The notes under the pieces: generated by a model
Databases searched by the model: none
What the model saw: the letters and a program-made list of their open reading frames with translations, nothing else
What the model was told of the DNA's origin: nothing
In this document: positions 1-7,633 of the stretch, one piece after another
How positions within the stretch are numbered: the first letter of the stretch is position 1
Layout: every line of letters begins with the position of its first letter
Position numbers and translations under genes: made by a program
Origin: a virus
Virus record (IMG/VR): IMGVR_UViG_3300017818_000127
Location: 1-21,847 of that record
Length of the DNA: 21,847 nt
Strand: one strand, 5' to 3'

Positions 1-260
1 GTGCCAATATTCTTAACTTGAAGAGCATCAGAATCACCACGGAATGTGGCTACGATTGTGGAAGAACCAGCACCTAAGAAGTTATGAACATCGAGAGTAG
101 CAGACGAAGCAGTGTTGCTAGATATACTAGCTTCACCGGATAAATTTGTTGTTCCTGTGACCTGAAGTTGGTCCACACCATTATCAGTCGTTGTACCAAT
201 AACAGCGTTTTCAGGAGTCAAGAGACCATTCTTGACTATAAATTTTTTGTCGTTTGCCAT
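1..260 (-). CDS. N-terminal part of a probable phage fibre/structural protein (runs off the left edge)
   Basis: The reading frame opens with ATG at 260-258 and stays open to the window edge, giving 86 codons and no stop. The product begins MANDKKFIVKNGLLTPENAV and continues with short beta-prone repeats rich in Thr, Ser, Gly and Asn (for example TTNLSGEASISSNTASS). The opening 'M.N.KFIVKNGL' followed by a strand-rich stretch resembles, from memory, the start of many tail-fibre-like structural proteins of marine T4-like phages. A purine-rich GGGGAGAG lies about 9 bases upstream of the ATG and fits a ribosome binding site, which supports this start. It follows the 936-residue fibre gene on the same strand with a gap of 54 bases, so it is likely cotranscribed or served by a weak late promoter in that gap. 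The C-terminal part, which would show the tip or chaperone domain, is missing. Confidence 0.75.
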   Translation of the reverse strand, partial: MANDKKFIVKNGLLTPENAVIGTTTDNGVDQLQVTGTTNLSGEASISSNTASSATLDVHNFLGAGSSTIVATFRGDSDALQVKNIG

Positions 261-285
261 TCGGTTCACTCTCCCCAGTCAGGCG

Positions 286-293
286 ATTTTATA
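286..293 (-). promoter_or_regulatory. Possible variant T4-type late promoter box
   Basis: Read on the minus strand this is TATAAAAT, one A/T swap away from the T4 late consensus TATAAATA, 26 bases before the ATG at 260. A second candidate, AATAAATA, lies at 309-316 overlapping the stop codon of the preceding gene. In AT-rich DNA either could be chance. No terminator separates this gene from the one before, so a promoter is not required. Confidence 0.3.
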
Positions 294-314
294 TTGTAAT
301 TACTTTTCTATTTA

Positions 315-3125
315 TTAAATTTCTATAAGTGTTACCTGCAGTTTGTATGTTTTATAACTACTGTTTGAAGGAGTAATCTTAAACTCTACGTCACCACTAT
401 TATATGTAACATCAAATGTTGCTAGAACAGAACCAGTAGTTACCTCACCAAACTCAGTTGCATAAGCAGTTGAGCCATCATGTGTTATGAGTAACTTACT
501 AATATGTTTAGCGGTTCCCAATGTTGCTACAACAATTATTTCAGCACCACCATATTGTGTTGCGTCAAAACTGTAAGCAGTAAATTGAGATGTTCCTATC
601 GATAATTTTTCTTCTGAATCAAATGTAGCAGCTTCTAAAGAAATCGTATTGGAAACTGTAAGTGCACCGGTCATTGTATCACCAGTTACATTTACATATC
701 TAGCATCTGCTTGTGCTTGAGTTAGGAAGCTTAATGTTTTAGTTGTATGTGATAAGACGTGACCGAAAGTATCGAAATTTAAACTTTCAATAACGTCATT
801 ACCAGTCACTGAAACATTTGCTACACTACTTGTATCTGCGTGACTAATTGTCACGTTTGCCGATAATGGTCCACCATCAGTAAGACCAGCACCAGCTATA
901 ATCTGTGTTGTTTTATCTGTTTTAAGGTCAAGTAAATTATTAGTTTCTGTTTCTGTATAATATCTGTTATCTAATTGACCTGCATCTAATTCTGTTTCTG
1001 TATAATATCTATTGTCAAGCTGACCTGCATCTAATTCTGTTTCAGTATAGTACCTATTATCAAAATCAACTTGTGTTAAACCTGTTACATGTCCGTATGT
1101 GTCGAGTATAACATCTTGTATGACATCTCCACCAGAACCTAAAATACTTGGTTGAGAAGATGTGTCTGCGTGTTCGATGTCGATTGTAGTATTTGAGAAA
1201 TCATTAAGATTAAAACCACCACTACCAATTAACCCGTTGTTTGCGGTAATAGTAATTAAACCATTACCAACACCAGAAGATGCGGTATTAGCTGCTTGAG
1301 CTAAAATATCCGAGGCATGCAGACCATCAAGTAGGTCTGCATCAAGTCCCGACCCTGCACCATCCACTGACTTGATTTCGGTAAGAATCTCTGCAGCAGT
1401 TTGGTCTGCTGTCGCGTTAGATTCTATACCATCTAATTTTAAACCATCAGCTGCAATATCTCTTCCATCAACTGTACCACTAACACTAATGTTATTTGCA
1501 CTTATATCGTTGAAAGAATCTATAACTGTGTTGAATACACTACCATCACCTGTTTCAATAGCGAATGTATTATTTGCGCTATACCAGTTTGTAGCATCAA
1601 CACCAGCAACAGCTGTATTACTCGCAGATGTTATACGTCCATCTTCATCAATTGTTAAAACTGGAATTTGTGAAGCGGTCCCGTACGTACCAGGCGTGAC
1701 GCCCGTGTTCGCGAGTTCGGTTTGAACAGTCATAGTTCCAGTATTTGATGTAACTGAACCTGTGACTTTTCCTTGTAAGTTTATTGTAAGGTCTTCTTCG
1801 ATTCTATCGAGTTTATCGATATGTGCGAGATATATTGTACCATCACCTGTTTCTAAAGTGATAGTATTATTCGCATCTACAAAGAAGAAATCTTCTACAC
1901 CTGATACAGCAGCAGTATTTGCAGTTGTTAATCGTCCATCTTCATCGACGGTAAAAACTGGAATTGCTGTAGAGGAACCATAAACACCTGGTGTAACACC
2001 TGTATTCGCTAACTCAGTAGCAAGGGTCATTACACCTGTATTTGATGATGCTGTACCAGTAACCTTTCCAGTTAATGTAAGGTCTAATCCATCTTCTAAT
2101 AAATCAAGTTTAGCACCATCTAATGCAATATCTCTTCCATCAACTAAACCAGTGACAACGATATCACCATTGACTGTGAATGGTCCTGTAAATTCATCAA
2201 TAACAGTATTGAATGTTGAACCATCACCTGTTTCAATTGCATAGGTATTATTTGCTGAATACCAATTTGTTGCGTTTACACCAGCAACTGCGGTATTTGA
2301 TAATGCTGTAATTCTTCCATCGACATCAACTGTAACGACTGGAATTTGAGAAGCATTACCATAAGTTCCTGGAGTTACTCCAGTATCAGTAAGTTCTAAG
2401 TTTATATTAATTGTACCATCAGTAACATCTGTAAGTGTTGTATTTCCACTTCCTTCGACATCACCAGTAACAACAACATCAATTTTTGGGTCGGGTTTAT
2501 TTGTTGTATTGGTCCAATCTAAATAGTATGTTCCTTCTTGTCCATCAAGTAAATCTGCATCTAGTCCATTACCACTTCCAACATCTCCTGTTGTAAGAAT
2601 ACGGCCTACGGTACCACCAGATGCAATCTCCCAATAGTTATTGGTTTCATTCCATTGTAATACTACATTAGTTTCGCCACCTCTCTCAACTTCTATACCG
2701 GCGTCTTGAGTTGCAGTATTACCTGTAAAGTTTGCGTTAAGAGTAATAATGTTATCTGATAACTGAATTGTTTCGGTATTAACATACGTTGTATTACCTG
2801 AAACTGTAAGGTCACCAGTAATTGTGAGGTTGGCGTCAAATGTATCATCTACATCTGAACGTAAATATTGTGTGGAATCTAATCCATCTAATAAGTCGGC
2901 ATCAAGACCTGAGCCTGCACCATCGACAGTTTTAATTAAAGTAAGAAGGTCATTAGGGTCTGCACTAAACTCTATGATGCTTTCAGTATTTGAAACCGAA
3001 TCATATTGTTTAATAAAGATTTTACCGTCTTGTGTGTTAATCGCAAGTTCGCCCAACTCCAACTGAGCTGTAGTAGGAACGCGACCGGCAACGGCACTTC
3101 TTCTAAGTTTAATTAATGTCGACAT
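315..3125 (-). CDS. Repeat-rich phage tail fibre-like protein, 936 aa
   Basis: Probable virion fibre or adhesin acting outside the cell in host contact. The N-terminus carries a typical phage-fibre opening: KLRRSAVAGRVPTTAQLELG at 6-25, then ELAINTQDGKIFIK. Three SGLDADLLDG or NGLDADLLDG motifs follow at about 72, 186 and 592. Three long repeats built around TGVTPG.YG....IPV.T.D.DGR[IL]T start near 244, 370 and 470, each followed by an ETGDG segment; two are followed by VDGRDIA. Two HADTSS...D.[YF]GHV units lie near 652-680 and 762-790, with a 15-residue tandem repeat between them (691-727). The last ~100 residues (about 830-936) form a distinct strand-rich domain containing LLITHDGSTAYATEFG, like C-terminal domains I recall from other marine phage fibres. 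No cysteine and no S74 chaperone is visible. The ATG is preceded by AAGGAC about 8 bases upstream. It lies 34 bases after the 1341-aa gene. The exact position in the virion is not determinable. Confidence 0.85.
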   Translation of the reverse strand: MSTLIKLRRSAVAGRVPTTAQLELGELAINTQDGKIFIKQYDSVSNTESIIEFSADPNDLLTLIKTVDGAGSGLDADLLDGLDSTQYLRSDVDDTFDANLTITGDLTVSGNTTYVNTETIQLSDNIITLNANFTGNTATQDAGIEVERGGETNVVLQWNETNNYWEIASGGTVGRILTTGDVGSGNGLDADLLDGQEGTYYLDWTNTTNKPDPKIDVVVTGDVEGSGNTTLTDVTDGTININLELTDTGVTPGTYGNASQIPVVTVDVDGRITALSNTAVAGVNATNWYSANNTYAIETGDGSTFNTVIDEFTGPFTVNGDIVVTGLVDGRDIALDGAKLDLLEDGLDLTLTGKVTGTASSNTGVMTLATELANTGVTPGVYGSSTAIPVFTVDEDGRLTTANTAAVSGVEDFFFVDANNTITLETGDGTIYLAHIDKLDRIEEDLTINLQGKVTGSVTSNTGTMTVQTELANTGVTPGTYGTASQIPVLTIDEDGRITSASNTAVAGVDATNWYSANNTFAIETGDGSVFNTVIDSFNDISANNISVSGTVDGRDIAADGLKLDGIESNATADQTAAEILTEIKSVDGAGSGLDADLLDGLHASDILAQAANTASSGVGNGLITITANNGLIGSGGFNLNDFSNTTIDIEHADTSSQPSILGSGGDVIQDVILDTYGHVTGLTQVDFDNRYYTETELDAGQLDNRYYTETELDAGQLDNRYYTETETNNLLDLKTDKTTQIIAGAGLTDGGPLSANVTISHADTSSVANVSVTGNDVIESLNFDTFGHVLSHTTKTLSFLTQAQADARYVNVTGDTMTGALTVSNTISLEAATFDSEEKLSIGTSQFTAYSFDATQYGGAEIIVVATLGTAKHISKLLITHDGSTAYATEFGEVTTGSVLATFDVTYNSGDVEFKITPSNSSYKTYKLQVTLIEI
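945..1055 (-). repeat. Tandem 15-residue (45-bp) repeat in the 936-aa fibre
   Basis: Two full units of RYYTETELDAGQLDN (residues 691-705 and 706-720) are followed by a third that breaks off after RYYTETE (721-727). The two full units are identical in protein but differ at third codon positions. Similar short repeats occur in other phage fibre shafts, where they build a regular stalk. Confidence 0.85.
1425..2396 (-). repeat. Three TGVTPG.YG / DGRIT fibre modules
   Basis: Three imperfect copies lie at about 2396-2088, 2018-1788 and 1718-1425 (residues about 244-346, 370-446 and 470-567). The shared core is TGVTPG[TV]YG, then IPV.T.D.DGR[IL]T, then a Trp/Phe-containing A.N.T..[IL]ETGDG segment; copies 1 and 3 continue into VDGRDIA. 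Copies 1 and 3 are closest, both having AGV.ATNWYSANNT. A diverged core (TGVTAGLYG...RIRIDEQGRI) also occurs in the 1341-aa neighbour near residues 961-985, so the module is shared between adjacent genes. Confidence 0.85.
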
Positions 3126-3159
3126 ATATATGTCCTTTTTTCACTCCTATATAGGAAGG

Positions 3160-6100
3160 TTAAAAAGTTCCTCCGTCAAGTGTTGTGACTGTTACATCAC
3201 CACTTGTAACTGTAAAGTTATTTATGTTAAATGAAGCAACACCAATGTTCGTGTTGTTCGCTAATTCACCAGCAATCAATATCTGATTGTTGCTAGCTGT
3301 TATATCAATTCCTTCACCTTCGGCAAAGTTTAAGGTTTCTCCAAGTTGAATTACATCTGTATTCCCCACTGGAGCTGATATTTGAATACCACCTAATTGT
3401 AAATCTGTAATTTCGTCATCAACGTATTTCTTAGTCGCTGCATCTTGAGCGTTAATTGGGTCGAGAACGTTTGTAATATGAGAAGAACTAACATCAACTT
3501 CGTATGCTAGTGATTCAAGTGTAATAGCACTCGGTGAATATATTTTATCCGAGAACAGTTTCATATCATTACCGATTTCGACAAAGTTGTCTACATCGAT
3601 TTCTAATATTCTACTTCCACTACCGTTTAAATCTATGAGATAGTTTGTATTGTTTCTATCTATAAATCTATTTGCTTGAACATCACCTGAAACTTCAAAT
3701 AGAGATGTTTGTTTATTCCATACCGCACCAAATCCTTGAGCGTTATTTAAGAATCCGATAACACTACCGGCTGAATACATGTAGTTATCTACAATTCTTA
3801 CTAGTGAACTTGATTGTTGATAACCAATATGAATGTTCTTAATTTGTGAATCACCAGCAGGGTCAATGAAGAAATTAGTATTCGCTGAGTCTAAGAATCT
3901 TGGTGCTGCTATATCTCCAGTTGCGGTATCACCAGCAACTTCTAAATATCTCGTATCAAGTGTTGGGTATGCAGTAGAGAAGTCAATAGTTGTTGCGATA
4001 TCAACGTTTGAGTTATGAACAACAGTATTTGAACCAAGAACACTACCAGTTAAATTAATTACGAAGTCATTTGTTCTGAAATTAATCTTATCGTTTGCAT
4101 CATCACCTTCTACGTTAATACCTAACTCAACATTACTCCTCATCATTTCACCGACAAGGTCGTGTACAGTTTCTGTAAAGTCAGGAATCGCGTTCGCTTG
4201 TAATTCTACTGGAATGTCTGTTGCGAATGAAATACGTCCTTGTTCATCAATACGAATACGAGGAGTAAATCCATCGTTACCATATAGACCTGCAGTAACA
4301 CCGGTGTCTTCCATTCCAATTTCAAATTCATTATTTGCTAGAGCTGTATTTGCACCTAATTCTAAACCTGTACCAATGTAAACTCTAGGTGAATCGAGTA
4401 AGTCAATTACTCCTGTATTAGCACCATCTGTAATGTCTAAGTTTGAACTGAAATTATCATTAATAAATCTTAAATTAACTGCATCAGAAGGGTTGACAGG
4501 GTCCGCTAAACCTGTTATAATAGTATTACTGACATCAATATTACCAGATACAGTAAATGTTAAATCTGTATTTGCTGGGGTAGTAATATCACCATTTGCA
4601 GTAATCTTAAATCTTTCATTCCCAGCGGTGAAGAATTGTAATTCATCATTATCAGCATTAGGACTTGATTCAGCAATAATTTTTGTATCTTGGTCAACGT
4701 CGATTACTGAACCTGCGAGACCTGCCCAATTACTTCCATCATATCCTTCAAAGCGTGCATCATCAGTATTATAACGTAACATACCAGTTGCAGCTGAAGG
4801 TCTATCACTTGTATTACCAACCGGAAGTGTGATTGCTCCTGTTTCTGCAAATGTAATTACACCTGAGTCACTCTTGACTTGTGATACGAAGATTCGATTC
4901 CAGTTTTTATTTAATGAACCAATTGTATATGTTAAGTGGTCATTTGGAACTAAGTCAGATGTGAAGTCTGCAACAACATTAATTGTATCTACATCAGCAT
5001 CACCAATTCTTATATTACCACCAAGTGTAAGATTACCAGTGATGTCTGTATCACCAGTAACTGTAAATGTAGAACCATCCCAACGTAAATCGTTACTATC
5101 AGTTATTTCACCATCTACACCTGCAAACAATACTCTGTTTTGTGTTAGGTCAGTAACATTTAAACTATCAACTTCTAAAGAACCAGTAAGGTCAGTGTCA
5201 CCAATGATTGTTGTATCACCAACAACATTTAATGTTCCTTGAATGTCTGTATTTCCAGCAATGTTAGTATCACCAGTTTGCCAGTCAACTGTAAACTTAT
5301 TAAGACCATCACCATACTGGAAATCACCATCAGGTGCGAGTTTATATCTTAATGTTCCACCAGTAAAGAATTTAAGTTCGTCATTATCTGCGCCTGGTGA
5401 ATCTTCTGCAGTAATTTTTGTATCTTGGTCAACATCAATAACTCCACCAAGACCTTTCCATGCAGTACCATCATATCCTTCGAATTGTTGGTCACTGATA
5501 TTAAAACGAATCATACCGCGAACGGCGGTAGGTCTTTGAGCTGTTGTACCATCTGGAATGGTGATTGCTCCAGTAGAATCAAAGGTTACTAATCCTCTGA
5601 ATGTAGCATCACCTGAATTATAATCAATAATTAATTTATTGAGACTTGAACCAAAGTATAAATCACCATCTGCTTCAAGACGCATGACCTCTGTATTTGC
5701 AGTAAAGAATTGCAATTGGTCATTGTCAGCGCCAGGTGAAGATTCAGCAACAATTCTAGTATCTTGGTCAACATCAACTACACCACCTAATCCTGTCCAT
5801 GCTATACCGTTATATGCTTCAAATCTTGAATCAGTCGTATTATAACGAATCATTCCTTGGTCTGGAGTTGGTCTATCACTTGTTGCACCAACAGGGATAA
5901 TAAATCCACCAGAACTATTGACATCTACTACATTTGATGATATAATTAAGTTATCCGACAACCCATTAATAGTATCGAAGGTTTGAGTATAATCTACCTC
6001 AAATTCTGTACCTAAAGGACCGGTAAGAGTTAAACCTCTTCCATCAGTAAAGGTTCCATGTCCTTGGAATTGTTTGTATATAATATCGTCAGTATTTAAC

Positions 6101-7185
6101 GCAAATGTTTCTGCATCATTAACTGTTGCAACCCAACCAGTTTGGCCGTTAAGAGTACCATCAACTACGAATACGAAAGAACCAGGTATTTCGGCCAGAG
6201 TAAGTCCATACTCTGAGGTTTCATCGTTATACCGATTTCTCTGGAAAATCCAATCATCAGCTAAGGCGCCAACTTGTATTAACTCGTAACGGCCATTCTG
6301 TACTGGGTTTGTTTGGTCTTTGACTAAAAGTCCATCACCAAGTTCCCAATCTGTAACCCCGTCAATATTGATTGTTGAGGCGGGAGATAAAGAAATTGTG
6401 TCTGAATAAGAAGTATTACCAGTTGTATATGTACCACCTAAGTCTGCAGTCGATGCTGCTAGAACTGTTTGACGATTCAACATCGCAATTTGAACATTAT
6501 CTACATAACGTTTGTTTGCGACATCTTCTGGGTCTGTAGGGTCTCCAACTGTTCCTAATTCTTGTTCTAAATAATTGACTGTAACAGCATCTTGTGGGAA
6601 TAAAGGATTTTTAAGATTAGATATTCTGTGGTCGGTGACGTTAATAACATCATCAGCTTCGCCAGGAACTAATCGAATATCATCTAAACCTAATATTCCG
6701 TCTTGTGTTAAAGTAAGTTCACCAACATTAAAATTACTTAAACCTACGATTTCATTTGTAGATTCACCAATTGTAAGTGATGTATTACCTAGTGTGAAGT
6801 CATTTGCTTGAATGACTGTGCCGTTAGCAGTAAAGTTTAAAGAAGTTAAACTTGTATTATAAAAGGATGTAACATGACCGAATTGGTCGATGTCAATATT
6901 TCTTGAAATTGTTAATACATCATTATTAGTACTTACTTCGTTAGATGTATTTGCGTGAGAAACGACGACATTAGAAAGTTCTGTGTCTGTTTCAGGAGTA
7001 ATGATTATGCCTGGGCCAGCATCAATATCCTGTACGTATGCTCCAATTGTATCGATACCAAGAACAACGGAATCTGGAACGATTACCGGTTTTCTTTCTC
7101 CTGGTGCTACGATACTCGTTTGAGTATCTTGTTTAGGTACCGCTCGAATACTTTTCGAGGACTTGACCTTAACCTTTATACTCAC
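3160..7185 (-). CDS. Phage tail fibre-like structural protein, 1341 aa, GTG start
   Basis: Probable fibre or adhesin of the virion. Four motifs of the type N.[IL].[DN].DA..[KN].[YF][VIL] mark phage-fibre segment borders: about 191-207, 214-231, 894-910 and 1240-1257 (last one DPINAQDAATKKYVDDEI). A segment near 230-375 with VLAASTADLGGTY and GDGLLVKDQ has the look of a known fibre insert domain. Three repeats of RP[TS]...GM[IL]R[YF]N..D.[RQ]FE.Y[DN]G..W.GL followed by VDQDT[RK]I.AE.SP.ADND.L.FFT occupy about 429-535, 540-645 and 783-870. Paired 'RF.D..NTN[FY].ID..G' units lie near 1096-1111 and 1173-1188. I see no cysteine. The start is GTG at 7185-7183, and the frame overlaps the stop of the 111-aa gene as GTGA. 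A strong GGAGG lies 4 bases upstream, a short but usable spacing, and no better start is near. It is translationally coupled to the gene before it. Confidence 0.85.
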   Translation of the reverse strand: MSIKVKVKSSKSIRAVPKQDTQTSIVAPGERKPVIVPDSVVLGIDTIGAYVQDIDAGPGIIITPETDTELSNVVVSHANTSNEVSTNNDVLTISRNIDIDQFGHVTSFYNTSLTSLNFTANGTVIQANDFTLGNTSLTIGESTNEIVGLSNFNVGELTLTQDGILGLDDIRLVPGEADDVINVTDHRISNLKNPLFPQDAVTVNYLEQELGTVGDPTDPEDVANKRYVDNVQIAMLNRQTVLAASTADLGGTYTTGNTSYSDTISLSPASTINIDGVTDWELGDGLLVKDQTNPVQNGRYELIQVGALADDWIFQRNRYNDETSEYGLTLAEIPGSFVFVVDGTLNGQTGWVATVNDAETFALNTDDIIYKQFQGHGTFTDGRGLTLTGPLGTEFEVDYTQTFDTINGLSDNLIISSNVVDVNSSGGFIIPVGATSDRPTPDQGMIRYNTTDSRFEAYNGIAWTGLGGVVDVDQDTRIVAESSPGADNDQLQFFTANTEVMRLEADGDLYFGSSLNKLIIDYNSGDATFRGLVTFDSTGAITIPDGTTAQRPTAVRGMIRFNISDQQFEGYDGTAWKGLGGVIDVDQDTKITAEDSPGADNDELKFFTGGTLRYKLAPDGDFQYGDGLNKFTVDWQTGDTNIAGNTDIQGTLNVVGDTTIIGDTDLTGSLEVDSLNVTDLTQNRVLFAGVDGEITDSNDLRWDGSTFTVTGDTDITGNLTLGGNIRIGDADVDTINVVADFTSDLVPNDHLTYTIGSLNKNWNRIFVSQVKSDSGVITFAETGAITLPVGNTSDRPSAATGMLRYNTDDARFEGYDGSNWAGLAGSVIDVDQDTKIIAESSPNADNDELQFFTAGNERFKITANGDITTPANTDLTFTVSGNIDVSNTIITGLADPVNPSDAVNLRFINDNFSSNLDITDGANTGVIDLLDSPRVYIGTGLELGANTALANNEFEIGMEDTGVTAGLYGNDGFTPRIRIDEQGRISFATDIPVELQANAIPDFTETVHDLVGEMMRSNVELGINVEGDDANDKINFRTNDFVINLTGSVLGSNTVVHNSNVDIATTIDFSTAYPTLDTRYLEVAGDTATGDIAAPRFLDSANTNFFIDPAGDSQIKNIHIGYQQSSSLVRIVDNYMYSAGSVIGFLNNAQGFGAVWNKQTSLFEVSGDVQANRFIDRNNTNYLIDLNGSGSRILEIDVDNFVEIGNDMKLFSDKIYSPSAITLESLAYEVDVSSSHITNVLDPINAQDAATKKYVDDEITDLQLGGIQISAPVGNTDVIQLGETLNFAEGEGIDITASNNQILIAGELANNTNIGVASFNINNFTVTSGDVTVTTLDGGTF
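4576..5901 (-). repeat. Three RPT..GMIRYN / VDQDTKI modules in the 1341-aa fibre
   Basis: Copies lie at about 5901-5581, 5568-5251 and 4839-4576. The first two are nearly back to back; the third is separated by about 135 residues of T[ILV]GDTDITG-type short strands. Each contains a conserved Trp in 'W.GL' and the block SPGADND (SPNADND in the third). They are the most conserved internal repeats of this protein. Confidence 0.85.
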
Positions 7186-7517
7186 GAAACCTCCGTAATA
7201 GTATCAACTACAATCGCTAAGCCTTCAACTATTTTCGACAATTCTCCTGTGGTTTTTTCCATGATTAAATCATATTGGTATTTGCCAGGCTTAAGAGCGG
7301 AAGTATCCGTATCCGTCAATATCAGAGTGACGTCATTATTTGCAGTTTTCTCGATTGTAAAGGTCGCAACGGGGCTTGCGTCTGAGTATAGCTTTTTCAT
7401 TCCACCATAGAAATTATAAGTACTGTGGAAAAGCTCGGCATTATCTTCGTCGAACAACTCAACAGTTGTTCTGAAGTCCATACCTTTATCGATATATATG
7501 TTAGCTCTTGATGCCAT
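7182..7517 (-). CDS. Small probable virion structural protein, 111 aa
   Basis: The product begins MASRANIYIDKGMDFRTTVE and ends with EGLAIVVDTITEVS. It is a compact, strand-rich sequence with no signal peptide, membrane segment or cysteine. The pattern 'RANI.ID.G.DF.T' followed by a final 'G.Y.YDL......G....IVEG' resembles small beta-sandwich structural proteins next to fibre genes in T4-like cyanophages, as I remember them; I cannot name a family with certainty. It opens a transcription unit: a TATAAATA late promoter box lies 32 bases upstream of its ATG, and AAAGG about 11 bases upstream can serve as ribosome binding site. Its TGA overlaps the GTG start of the 1341-aa fibre, suggesting coupled synthesis and perhaps a role as fibre base, connector or assembly partner (inference). 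Confidence 0.75.
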   Translation of the reverse strand: MASRANIYIDKGMDFRTTVELFDEDNAELFHSTYNFYGGMKKLYSDASPVATFTIEKTANNDVTLILTDTDTSALKPGKYQYDLIMEKTTGELSKIVEGLAIVVDTITEVS

Positions 7518-7548
7518 GGCGATGAAACCTTTTAAATCTTTTATTAGT

Positions 7549-7556
7549 TATTTATA
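7549..7556 (-). promoter_or_regulatory. T4-type late promoter box (TATAAATA)
   Basis: Read on the minus strand this is TATAAATA, an exact match to the T4 late promoter -10 box recognised by the gp55-type sigma factor with RNA polymerase. It lies in a 116-base intergenic gap, just after a terminator-like hairpin and 32 bases before the ATG of the 111-aa gene. T4 late promoters lack a -35 element, so the box alone is the expected signal. Confidence 0.75.
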
Positions 7557-7562
7557 AGAATA

Positions 7563-7583
7563 AAGGGCATACGAGATGCCCTT
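7563..7583 (-). terminator. Rho-independent-type terminator after the collagen-like fibre gene
   Basis: An 8-bp perfect stem (AAGGGCAT paired with ATGCCCTT) closes a 5-base loop. On the minus strand it is followed by TATTCTTATAAA, a T-rich tail. It lies 51 bases after the stop codon of the 1767-aa gene. In the plus direction the following bases are less T-rich and no gene converges from that side, so it most likely ends the minus-strand collagen transcript. Confidence 0.7.
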
Positions 7584-7633
7584 CAATCTGTTTTATAATT
7601 GTTGAGCAAGTCACCCTTACTTCATAGTATAAA

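Noticed and set aside
3145-3154. Palindrome CCTATATAGG between the 1341-aa and 936-aa genes
   Set aside because: Ten bases, AT-rich core, no T-run after it and poor fit to the late box. Its AGG more likely belongs to the ribosome binding region.
1372-6811. Many plus-strand open frames of 60-140 codons opposite the two fibre genes
   Set aside because: They are antisense shadows of long, clearly coding minus-strand genes. They lack ribosome binding sites, recognisable domains and sensible protein composition.
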